Shown piece after piece: positions 28,234 through 37,499 of a stretch of DNA of 54,783 bases. The position numbers and the translations under genes are program-made. The stretch covers positions 102,772-157,554 of the forward strand of contig JALGPX010000011.1 of assembly GCA_023515795.1 (NCBI GenBank), written 5' to 3'. Under the pieces are notes generated by a model. The model was not told the DNA's origin. It was given only the letters and a program-made list of their open reading frames with translations, and did not search any database. This DNA is from Amoeboaphelidium occidentale (taxonomy: Eukaryota > Aphelidiomycota > Aphelidea). Numbering within the stretch: the stretch's first letter is position 1; every line of letters starts with the position of its first letter.

Positions 28234-29669
28234 CTACTTTGCTTTTGGCAGTTTGAAATGAAAAGACTTTGGTCTTGTTAGTTGAAGCAAACCATAAGAT
28301 GACAGAGTACAACCAAATCCGGTATTCTTAACTCCAGTCCAAGCCAAACCAGGATCTACGTAGTCGCATCTGTTCATGAATACTGTACCTGTTTCAATTC
28401 TGTTTGCAATACGCTCGCAAGCTTCAATATCTTTAGTCCATACTGCAGCAGTTAAACCATACTCAGAATCATTCATCCATCTGATAGCTTCCTCATCTGA
28501 TTTGACTTTCATGATACCTACAACAGGTCCGAATGTTTCTTCCACCATAACTTTCATAGAGTGATCAACATTAACAAGAACTTGAGGTGCTAAATAAGGT
28601 GTTCCCTCTTTATCAGCCGGAAACAAGGAAGGATCAATTAATGCTTTAGCTCCTTTAGCAACGGCATCTTTTATATGATCTCTTACTAATTCAGCTGCAG
28701 CAACTTTGACCATTGGGCCTAGAGTTGTTTGTTGATCCAAAGGATTACCAAGAACGTATTTCTAAACATTTAATTGGCGATAACTAAGAAAACCTTTGTT
28801 AGTTCAACAAATCCATGGACAAATTCATCATACACTTTCTCATGAACGTAGATTCTCTCGATACCGCAACAACATTGACCAGAGTTGAACATTGAACCAT
28901 CAACCAAAGTTTCAATTGCATCATGTAAATCTGCATCCTCTCTGACATATGCTGGATCTTTACCTCCCAGTTCTAAACCACAACCAATAAACTTTGATGA
29001 AGCGACTGACTGATAAATTGATCTTCCACCCTGAACGGAACCAGTAAAGTTTACAAACTGAACAAAAGGATTCTTAATAGCCTTTTCAGTAGTCGTGTGG
29101 TTCATATGGACAAACTGAAACACGCCTTCCGGAAGTCCTGCTGCTTTGAATGCTTCGTAAATTCGTTCTGCGCACAGAGGTGTTTGTTGCGAGTGTTTCA
29201 ACACAACACAATTTCCAGCCAAAATCGCAGGAACAATTCCGTTAACGGCAGTCAAGAGCGGATAATTCCATGCCGGAATGACTAACACCGTGCCTAGAGG
29301 TTCCCTTCGAATGTATCTTTTAAATCCAGGCCTGTCTGCGTCAACAACTTCCTTGTCTTTCAAAGTTTCCACTGCAAGCTTAGCCATATACTTTGACCTC
29401 TCAGCAAATCCATTTACTTCGTTTCCGGTGTATCTAATTGGCCTTCCCATTTGAATTGTAATTTCTTTTGCTATTTCATCTTTGTTGCTAACAAAAGCTT
29501 CCACCATCTTCAGAACATAGGCGACTCTCTTTTCAACAGGCACCGTCCTCCAGTTAAGAAATGCATCGTGGCTCTTTTCAAATAACGCAGCTACTTCATC
29601 ATCAGTCGCAAGTTTTCTCTCAACGCAGACTCTTCCATCGACAGGCGAAACGGTTGATTGAGTTGACAT
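28234..29669 (-). CDS. NAD(P)-dependent aldehyde dehydrogenase
   Basis: Two exons, 29669-28794 and 28761-28234, around a 32-nt intron whose donor is GTTTTC, not GTA/GTG; the join gives GFVELTK-KYVLGNPLDQQ. About 467 residues. Family marks are IPAWNYPLLTAVN, PAILAGNCVVLKHSQQTP, NFTGSVQGG (nucleotide site), LELGGKDPAYV (catalytic Glu region), FNSGQCCCGIERIYV (catalytic Cys among three cysteines) and EETFGPVVGIMKV. There is no presequence or peroxisomal tail. The closest feel is to the succinate-semialdehyde/betaine-type group, but substrate cannot be set by eye. Confidence 0.93.
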
Positions 29670-29737
29670 CTTCAGTACAAAAAGGTTTAAGTAAGTTTCA
29701 GCCTTGTTAAAATCAAAAGAAAGATTTATTCAAAGAA

Positions 29738-30343
29738 TTAAATTAAAGCAAATGCTAGTAAAGAGAACAACGTAAATAACAACGCAGGCGCATTGACATC
29801 GGAACGAATAGCTGCACTTAGGCCTTGAGATTTACACTGAGAAGTGGCGTTTAGACGAGCTTGGTCTCTGATCATCAGAATATTCAGCTGACACGATGCA
29901 CCTGTCAATTTTTCACCTCCAAAGCACTGATCATAAATATTTCCCATGTGTTTACATAAGCAATCTTGGGTGCTCATGTCGCAATTGCCCGAATTCTTCT
30001 TAATGCATTCATAAGCAACTGGTACTCCGACACATTGGCTCAACTCAACGGGAAAGTATTGCGTGTATTCTAGCGGTGACTTGGAAGTACTTGTTCCGCC
30101 AAAGTTAATCGCGTTGCCGTTTTGTGCATCTGCACCAGGAGCTTTCCATTGATCAACGCCTGGAATTTTGATATCAAGATTAACGCCAGCATTCGGATGG
30201 ACTGGATGAGGATTATTTGGGATTGGGTGTCCATCAGATACTTCATAATCGTAAATGATCTCTTCAACTGCAGGATGGTAAGGATCGGAAAAGCAACGAG
30301 CAAGAGCGCAAAATGAAACAAGAAGCACAATCTTAGAGGCCAT
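29738..30343 (-). CDS. Cysteine-rich GPI-type secreted protein, copy 1 of a paralogous pair
   Basis: 201 residues, ATG 30343. Signal peptide MASKIVLLVSFCALARCFS, a Pro/Asn-rich spacer, then a cysteine module with the order C-x4-CIKK, NCDMSTQDCLCK, YDQCF and SCQLNI, and a later QCKSQ. The C-terminus ends in a hydrophobic tail (PALLFTLFSLLAFALI) after small residues (SDVNA), as in GPI-anchored proteins. The cysteine pattern matches the next gene (30497-31036) closely, so the two are tandem paralogues. The spacing is similar to but not the same as CFEM domains. A cell-surface role is inferred. Confidence 0.85.
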   Translation of the reverse strand: MASKIVLLVSFCALARCFSDPYHPAVEEIIYDYEVSDGHPIPNNPHPVHPNAGVNLDIKIPGVDQWKAPGADAQNGNAINFGGTSTSKSPLEYTQYFPVELSQCVGVPVAYECIKKNSGNCDMSTQDCLCKHMGNIYDQCFGGEKLTGASCQLNILMIRDQARLNATSQCKSQGLSAAIRSDVNAPALLFTLFSLLAFALI

Positions 30344-30496
30344 GAATTTGAAGTGTTTAGTGTTAGAAAATTAGGAAATCGCTCGTGTCTGATTATCTCG
30401 CTTTTCGATTATCTCGTATCAGCCACCAATCAGAACGATTGAAATCGCGATTTTGGACTTTTGACATTATAATTATGACACATTAAAAGAAATTTA

Positions 30497-31036
30497 TTAC
30501 AAGAAAAACAAAACTCCTGGGATGAGCATAAGGACGAATCCAGCGTGTGAAGTTGCCTTGTTTCCGAAAGAGGTTGCGCTTGTTCCATCGATGGTGTAAT
30601 TGTTCTTCTTGCACCCATCAATAGAACTCTGCTTCCAGAAGTCTCTTGTCTTTCTAATATCAGCACCACACTAGAACAATAAGGGCTGAACCGATCTAGA
30701 AATAATTTACCTTTTCCGTGTCTAATTTATCATCAGCAAAACATTCGCCATAAATCTTGTTTACATTCTTGCAGTTGCATACAACATCTTCCATAGAACA
30801 ACCATTCGTGGCTTTCTTGTGGCATTCAGTTGTTTTATCGAAGCCTTCACAATTACAATAGTCTCAATGAAATAATTACCTGCACAGCTGTAAAGATCAA
30901 ACAATGTCATGGTGTTATCAGCTGTAGCTTGCGGTGCCGACGTGGAGTTATTGTTATTCTGCCCAAATACGACAGCAATAAAAAGGAGGACGAGTACGAA
31001 GAAGGTCTTGATCATTTTGAAGAATAAGAACTTCAC
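30497..31036 (-). CDS. Cysteine-rich GPI-type secreted protein, copy 2 of the pair, three exons
   Basis: Exons 31036-30880, 30844-30711 and 30670-30497, with introns of 35 and 40 nt. Met8 at 31015 (MIKTFFVLVLLFIAVVFGQ) is the likelier start and signal peptide. Splicing converts two apparently unrelated short frames into one protein. The joins give LYSCAG-FDKTTECHKK and LDTEK-CGADIRK. The cysteine module reads CHKKATNGC, VVCNCKNVNKIYGECF, then CGADI and GCKKN, aligned with the neighbouring copy. The tail SHAGFVLMLIPGVLFFL is a GPI-type hydrophobic end. The stop TAA overlaps an AATAAA signal. Confidence 0.85.
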
Positions 31037-31437
31037 GCCATAAATTCAGTCTCTTATGCTGTGATAGGTTGCACAACACAAGATTGGCAAAGTATCTGAA
31101 GATCCAAGCTGATGGGCAACAGATCAGGTTTGGCTAATGGTAGGCAAGGCTCAAGTAGAGGAAAGATTATGTGAAGCATTTCGCGTGTAAACGCATGTCG
31201 CAAGCTTGGTCAGATTCTGCATGTGGTAATGTGCCCTAACCATTCAGCTTTTCGGCTTTCAAAGTTTAACTTTCATGAATTGCATCTTTGCGTTCATATA
31301 ATTGTTATTTAATACGCAGAAGCTCAACGTGAAACTTGCAATGTGGCGCATTCAAGGATTCAATCTTTTTCAGACAAGTATGACTAGATAGTAACTACAC
31401 AAAATAACATTAAAATATCGTGATGATACAGCGTACC
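31037..31437. other. Gene-free stretch between the GPI-type protein gene and the Fanzor gene
   Basis: About 400 bases without a coding frame I would defend. On the minus strand it is the 3' flank of the Fanzor gene, where OMEGA systems usually encode the guide RNA and element end, but I see no clear hairpin or terminal repeat that proves this. Confidence 0.4.
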
Positions 31438-33120
31438 TCAATGCGACATGTCAAGCCGCCTTTTTCCCTTCTTTACCAGTGAAACAGATACGTTATCTTC
31501 AGCGGAATCATCTAAAGTCTTATCACCTATTTCATCGCCTATGGAAGCAGAATAATCTGGTGAAGGCTTGTTCGGAGGTTTGTATCGTAAGTGCTCAGGC
31601 CTTCCTTTCCCGGTTACTTCATCTCTTAGCACTCTTGCCATGTTCTCTCCAGCCATAACGTCTCGATGATAGAAAACATGACAATGTCTGCAATATTTCA
31701 CACGCATCTTGAGTTGTTCTGTCCTGTTGAAACATCTACGACACATTTGACCGGTAAGATACTCCTCAACGCAGACAACAGTGTAGCCAAGAGATCTTAA
31801 TTTCATAACCAGATGTTTTTCAAACAATGTGTGTGTATTATCTCCCATTTCGAATTTGCTTGCTCCTATGCCAATGACAGTGCGTTTGTTCTTGAAAGCC
31901 TCATGCTTCAGGTTGAAGTTGATTTTCATTTCTACCATACGTAGAATAGCATGAACAGCACGATCAAGTTCTCCACGCAGAGCTTTCTTGAGATCCCATC
32001 TATTCTTTTTCATGGATAAACTATTGTAGAAAACATACAATTTTGAGTAACAGTTAAACCATCTAGTCGCGAAATTGGAAGCTGTTTCAGATTCAGTTCT
32101 CTCCATTAGCCGCTCTGTTTCATACACCCATTCATTCTCATTTTTTTGCTTGTAAAACCATCTGTTGTATTTTTTGAATGGTTCTCGAAGGAAGTTCTTT
32201 CTGATAGCAAGATTTCGGATGGTATTCGAGCTTTCTTGTACTGCACAGACTCCAGCGGAATACTTGTATCCTAAATCAACTCCAACAAAGTAGCAATCCT
32301 TTGCTTCATCCTCGGTCATTATAGGAACTTTGTCATAAACAACGTCGGAGGGCTTGACACCAGCATTATCAAACAACTCTTCGTCAAAGTCGATCTCCTG
32401 AGTTGGTTGGAGAACGTTCCTCTTCTTTTTCTCTGCTGTGTCAAGAACATGCACTCTCAGCTCTACACCACCAGTTTGCAATGTATTCTGTAAAATATAT
32501 CGTTTGTTTGAAGTATCATTCTGAAGTCGAAGATGCCGATTTCGATTATCACCAAAGTTTTTGCCAAACAATTCCATAAAGAACCACCCCTTGTTCTGAA
32601 TTACAAAGTCGTTCGAAATTCTCTTAAACACTGGAACAACTTGTTTAAGAACATCCAATAAGCCAGACTCGTTAACGGTGATCGCAAGGTCAGGAACGCG
32701 GGACAATGAAATCATACTCCACCGCTTGTTGCTTGGAAGTAGTTGATTCAGCTTGTAAAAATACTCAACCTTGCTTTTGCATAGCTTTTGAAGCTTGTTG
32801 ATATCATCTTTTATTCAAAGTAAAAGTAGAGCACGGGGGATTGTTAGAACTGTGATAGCTATTTATTAAATAGAATTTCATGGTCCTTTTTATATTTATT
32901 TCAGTTTCATCATTCAGATAAAGTATCCAATCTTGAGAGGGCAATGACGGTTGTTTCAGGTCATTCATGATGGAATGACGCTTGTCGTCCGTGAACCATC
33001 AAACTTCAACATCTTTTAAATTTGAGTCATATTCAAAGACAACTTCCTCTAATAGTTTCACTCTGCCAACAACTTGCCCAGCGAACTCGGTGTCCAACTT
33101 ATTGAGGATAGTGATGAACA
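31438..33120 (-). pseudogene. Fanzor (eukaryotic TnpB-like RuvC nuclease), intact C-terminal half, broken 5' half
   Basis: The open frame 32715-31438 (425 residues) carries the TnpB/Fanzor nuclease core. RuvC-I is VGVDLGYKYSAGVC (Asp147). The Glu-bearing RuvC-II is VVCVEEYLTGQ (Glu317/318). The zinc finger is CRRC ... CRHC (Cys325, 328, 342, 345), and RuvC-III is FYHRDVMAGENMA (Asp352). Coding similarity continues upstream: DDINKLQKLCKSKVEYFYKL and NKRWSM precede the first Met in the same frame. After a one-base shift near 32805-32812 a further stretch (INIKRTMKFYLINSYH back to FITILNKLDTEFAGQVVG at about 33118) follows, broken by an in-frame TGA at 32999-33001. Either the gene is decaying, or unrecognised introns exist. 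The protein would be an RNA-guided DNA endonuclease of a transposon. Confidence 0.82.
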
Positions 33121-33289
33121 ACTAGTAGATCGAGATAGGAGATCAGGATACAATGCAGTGTGATCAACAGATTGATGATTATCATTGGTACACTATAAGA
33201 TTAAGATCAATCTGATCAAGTGCATATAAAGCAGATACATTGAATAATGAATAAATTGAGTTTTCTCCTTTGTATAATACCACTGTAAG

Positions 33290-35034
33290 TTAATACAACT
33301 GTTTAGCGATGAAATCAGTTGCCTGACACATACTGAATTTTGATAACGTATAAAATTTCAGAGACTTCACCTCACGACCACTGAACAATTTCTTATTTAT
33401 ACAACTTTTAAAGAGGTTTAACCCTACAGACTCAGTTTCATCCCTCCCAGTACCATTAAGAAACGACATGCATGGCTGCCAGAATTTTCTTCCTCCTTGA
33501 CCTTTTGTATCACCAAGAATCATATCATCTAATTTTAACGTGTTTTCATTTAATTTTATAATACTCTCTACAAACACTTCTGCAGCTAACTGGGCTTTGC
33601 GTTTCAGTATATTCAGCTGCGCCACTAAAATACTGAAACAATTAAGTATTTCTTTTTCATATTGTGCATATTGTCCTTGTCGAATTCTTGTTGAAAGCGC
33701 TCCAATACTCCACGTCTTTGCTTTTAAACTTGAATTGTGGACGGTTGTTGAAGCAGTAAATCCACTTTCTTCATTGCTTTCACTGCCATATAAATTTTCC
33801 TGTAATGCTTCAATTTGAGATTCCAAAATTTCCTCCGGCTGCTTTGGTCGATTCTTCAGAGTTAAAGGTGGAACTTCAGACACACACAGTGATTTTCTAT
33901 CCACAGTTTTATATTTATATCGCGTCAAGCTTTCATTATCATCATTGAACTTCTCACCTAGAACACGAAACGGATTTTTGTGAGTCCAGCGTTTAAGGTC
34001 CAAACTATCGCTGTTCCCAATATAATTTTCCTGCTTATCCTTCCATGCAAGATTGTAATTGTCCCATTTTTAATACTCTCCTTATTATACAAAGATAACT
34101 GTAATAGTATTTCTGTTCTAGCGTCGTGAGGTAGAACATGTTCCTCTTTGCACTCAAAGATCATAAGGGCTTTGTCAAAATTCGAGTCCGAACCGACAGT
34201 TTCCAAGAACGATTGTACTAACTTGTTGCATGACTCAAGATCAGCTTTTCTGTATTGTCTTATCCGTTTGTACACGCTAGCAATAGCCCATCCTCGAACA
34301 TTAGAGCAGTAATCATTTCCACCTAATACCGCCAATGCACGCAATGATGCGAGATTTAGCTTAAGCTTATTTCTGGCTTCAGCGACGTCAATGTATCGGA
34401 TCATTAAATTATTTCCTTGAAGAGAAGGAACAGCCCAAATGCCGTCATTTAGATGAAACACCATATCAGAGTCAGGGCTAATAACATTTACGCGACCTTT
34501 TCTTGTACCAATGAACACATCCGCTTCACCGGCAGCTTGCTCAATCGTGTACCCAAGCCTCTTCAGTAGAGCCATTATTTCTTTTTTGTCTTGCTTGGTC
34601 AGAACAAAAGCTTTCTTGATCAACTGCTTCATTAGGATTTTCTTTGCTTTAGACACTCTCTTCAAAGACACTATATCTTCTGCTCCCTCTTGATCTCCAT
34701 TACCTTTGCATAGAGAGTCAACAAAATACTGAAGAGCCTGAACAGATTGGCGCTTGCTCTCTAGCCTTTTGATGTGAGTGACTTGCTTCTCTTCTGTTGA
34801 TCCACCATCAAAGACAATCGTTATATGCTTGCTTTTGGGAATAATGGTTGTAATGCGCTTGACCATATGATCCTAATCTTTTGATCTTGAGCACTTGGAG
34901 CACATCAAAGGATAGAAGACCGCCTCGAAGTCCAAGTAGTGATGCTCATTTCGAAAAGGATAATTTTCATAACTGATATGATTTGAGAAGAGCTTTTTGG
35001 CTTTGAAGAACTTTTGCGCACCTTGCACTCCCAT
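33290..35034 (-). pseudogene. FEN1/XPG-family structure-specific nuclease, one stop and one frameshift
   Basis: Reading from ATG 35034, the N-terminus MGVQGAQKFFKAKKLF and HYLDFEAVFYPLM match the XPG-N region. The frame meets TAG at 34873-34875 and continues in register with MVKRITTIIPKSKH and ITIVFDGG. The XPG-I region follows: AAGEADVFIGT and ISPDSDMVFH. LGGNDYC precedes the helix-hairpin-helix-like RGWAIASVYKRI. The active-site acids expected in FEN1 (about D34, D86, E158, E160, D179, D181, D233) all have a counterpart, with Asp at the 160 position. Near an A5 run at 34067-34071 the frame shifts by one base into KWDNYNLAWKDKQE and a 237-residue C-terminal region ending at 33290. Uninterrupted, it would be about 580 residues. 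The breaks could be errors, but two in one gene suggest decay. Confidence 0.78.
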
Positions 35035-35177
35035 TAATTAATATCTAAAATAAAGATGACGCAATCAGAAAAGAGGTCAAAAGCAAACTTTTTCAATTTT
35101 ATTAAGGTTTGTATGGGAGAATCGTTTAAGTATATGGCCCAGCTCTTGTTTAGCAAATTATTTAAAGTTGAAGTTTC

Positions 35178-35530
35178 CTAGTTAACCTTAATGACAATCA
35201 TGCTTCTGGTTCTGATACCTCTTCTATCAGATTGATCCCTCCTGTTCCTGGAGATTGACTTCTGTCTTAATACGTGCTTGCAGCACACACACAGATCGAC
35301 ACCTCGAGCCACAGCCTGTATCTTCAGATAGCAAATAATTGATGAATGATCGTATTCCAGAACAGCTTTACCTCTGATGGCTTTGCAGGTAACAGATAAG
35401 AAAGTGCAGCATCCTTAATGATCCCACAAATGTCGTTAATAAGATCCAAGAACTTCAGGCAGACTTTTTTGTTCTACCCTTCGATCTTGCTTTCATTCAT
35501 TACTGTTCCGATTATGAGACATATTAAAAT
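35178..35530 (-). pseudogene. Decayed coding relic of unknown family
   Basis: On the minus strand a protein-like stretch runs from about 35530. It reads MNESKIEG, stop, then NKKVCLKFLDLINDICGIIK, LSYLLPAKPSEVKLFWNT, IIHQLFAI, and stops again. A shifted frame continues GVDLCVCCKHVLRQKSISRN and RRGIRTRSMIVIKVN to a stop at 35178. Several stops and a frame change mean it is not expressed as one protein. The style, with an SEVKLFW block followed by a basic R-rich segment, is that of multicopy hypothetical proteins in early-diverging fungi, but I cannot name it. It borders the nuclease element. Confidence 0.45.
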
Positions 35531-36107
35531 TTTGTTGAGATCAGTATTGGCCATCTGCATTAATTTCATATTGTACTAAAAGATCAAAAAACCTTCTTGA
35601 ACTAAACGCAACCGAACCATGAATGACAACTCAATAACAGTTACGGTTTATCCTGAACGTAATTGAAATCCTGTGGAACGGTTCATTCCAACTTTTAGAA
35701 CCCCATATTAAACTATTTGAAGCAGAACTTTCTTCCCTTCGATGTCGAACCCAAAGAAAAGCAATTAGCGCGCATAACATAGTACCGGTTCAAAGGAGCA
35801 AGGCTTTTGAATTAGCCCGTTGTCCAACATTTGTAGGAAAGGATTGCTGAAATCTGATTGGCTGAAAATGTGGCGTCGGAATCTGCGGATTCCGAGCTTG
35901 ACCAAAAGTTTAGAGCCTGGTCCTCGAGCATAGTTTGATAGTTCTGGATTCTGTAAAAGGGTTCTATTATAAACTAGTCGTAAAGCACAAGGTACAATCT
36001 TATCTATGAGCAGTTGTCAACCTTGATCTAACGAACAATCCTTGATACATTCAGACGGTACAGAACTCTCACGAACTGTGATCTCACTGATCAAATAAGA
36101 TGAGGAT
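35531..36107. other. Gene-free stretch with one strong hairpin
   Basis: About 580 bases with no convincing coding frame. A perfect 8-bp hairpin (TCGGAATC, loop TGCG, GATTCCGA) lies at 35876-35895, close to an inverted CCAAT sequence (GATTGGC). No tRNA, rRNA or snRNA signature was recognised. Confidence 0.4.
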
Positions 36108-36121
36108 GTCGCCATAGCAAC
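36108..36121. promoter_or_regulatory. RFX-type X-box upstream of the RRM gene
   Basis: GTCGCCATAGCAAC fits the imperfect palindrome bound by RFX winged-helix factors (GTNRCC, AT, RGYAAC). It lies 36 bp before the proposed ATG. A second, near-identical site occurs at 51016-51029. Confidence 0.5.
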
Positions 36122-36156
36122 CATCGATAACGGTTCAAACAAGCCAACATCTTCCA

Positions 36157-37450
36157 TGAACGCCAACACACGATCATCCCTCTCGACGGGAAGTGTTAAA
36201 CCCTCCGGTAGAATGTCGATCTTGTATAAAGCGTTACATTGATCGAAAACGAAAAAAGAGCGATTTTTTTAATAGTATGATGATTAACATTTTCAAAATC
36301 GACGAGCATTTGCTGGACAAAGGAGACTTCAATGCATTATCGGCGGAAGAACCATCGCCCAAACTCCCTCATGCGCGAATAGGTGTTGTTGCTAACGTGG
36401 AAAAGTTACGAAAGAATGTTCAACAGTTACCAGCAACTCCAAAGGATCCAAGAATAGCAACAAAAACTTCTTCGGAGTTAAGAATGTATGTTGGAAATTT
36501 GAGGTTCGCTGTCCTGGAGACGAAACTTAGAGAACTGTTTGTTGGTCGTGGCTTAGAGGTCTCGGATATCACGATATTTCGTGGTAATCCTCAGGGCGTT
36601 TACGCTCAAGTCCAGTTCTGCAATGAAGAAGATTATTCTAACGCGCTGAATTGTGCTGTTCAGTTTGATGGTCAAGAGCTTGGTAATTCTATTTTGAATA
36701 TTTAACACTTGCATAGATTTAAGACCTTGGGCATTGAGATCATTATCGACTAAAAGTCCTGCCGTTAAAGCAAATGATAATTCTGTAAAGGAATCGGGAC
36801 AGGCTGACTCGTCCCCCTCCGTAAAAGGGCAAGTTTATGTTGCCTCGCTCGAATATGAGGAAGGAATGATTGTGTCAGACAGTGAAAACGTCAATACAAT
36901 TTCTGCGCCAAAAGCGGTTAGTAATCCTCCGACTCAAAATGAGGCAAAGAGAAGTTTGGAGTCGACTAATTCGACTGAAGAGAGCGTCGTGGATCCACGC
37001 AGAAACGAGACTAAGAAGCACAAGATTTCTACTGATGCAGAAGATTCCGTTGATTCTAGCGTTATTGCAGAATCTACTAAAGAGGCTAAGACTGTTGACG
37101 TCGGAGGTTGCTCAAAACAAGTACTGGATCTACTTGAAGATGAGACTGATAACCCAAACAAACTCACTGACTTCATTCAGACTTTAATGTCCTCTGACAA
37201 TAGTTTCAAGATAGGCATGGCAACATCTTTGTTTCATGTTTGTTCGCAGCAGAAGCAAATTTTAAGGCTGCTTGGTGATGCAAACTCGGCCAACACACGA
37301 ACAGTCGTAGAAGACAAACAAGAGGAAGCCGCACCTCCAAGTATTCCACAAACTGAATCTGTCGCTAATGAGGCTCCGAAGGAACAGCCTGAAGAATCTA
37401 CCCAAAAGCCGTCTGCCGAAGAGCCATGGCTATCATTTGGAGAACTCTAA
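36157..37450 (+). CDS. RRM-domain protein with a disordered acidic tail
   Basis: A secure 34-nt intron (36683-36716) joins VQFDGQEL-DLRPWALRSLSTK. The RRM lies upstream of it: LRMYVGNLRF (RNP2-like), VSDITIFRGNPQGVYAQVQF (RNP1-like). The C-terminal 240 residues are Ser/Glu-rich and end in EEPWLSFGEL, with a helical segment LTDFIQTLMSSDNSFKIGM. The 5' end is uncertain. An ATG at 36157 (MNANTRSSLSTGSVKPSG) can splice over a 36222-36273 candidate intron into MMINIFKIDEHLLD; without that intron, the first Met of the long frame is at 36193 or 36277. An RNA-binding role is likely; orthology is not clear. Confidence 0.75.
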
Positions 37451-37499
37451 CAATTTCATTTCGAATAATAAAATTTAAGCAAACACATTTATTAGTAAT

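Larger units (their letters stand above)
31438..35034 (-). mobile_element. Composite element: XPG-like nuclease followed by Fanzor on the same strand
   Basis: Two nuclease genes lie head to tail on the minus strand with about 170 bp between them, inside a low-density island flanked by ordinary genes. No transposase, terminal inverted repeat or target duplication could be found by eye, so the element's ends are not defined. Mobility is inferred from the Fanzor family's known association with transposons. Confidence 0.6.

Noticed and set aside
31089-35345. 11-base inverted match (ATCTTCAGATA) on the two sides of the nuclease element
   Set aside because: Too short and partly palindromic; could occur by chance in a comparison of this size, and the positions do not fit both element ends.
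35876-35895. 8-bp perfect hairpin as a possible H/ACA RNA or terminator
   Set aside because: No H box or ACA at the right distance and no gene end beside it; listed only as content of the gene-free stretch.
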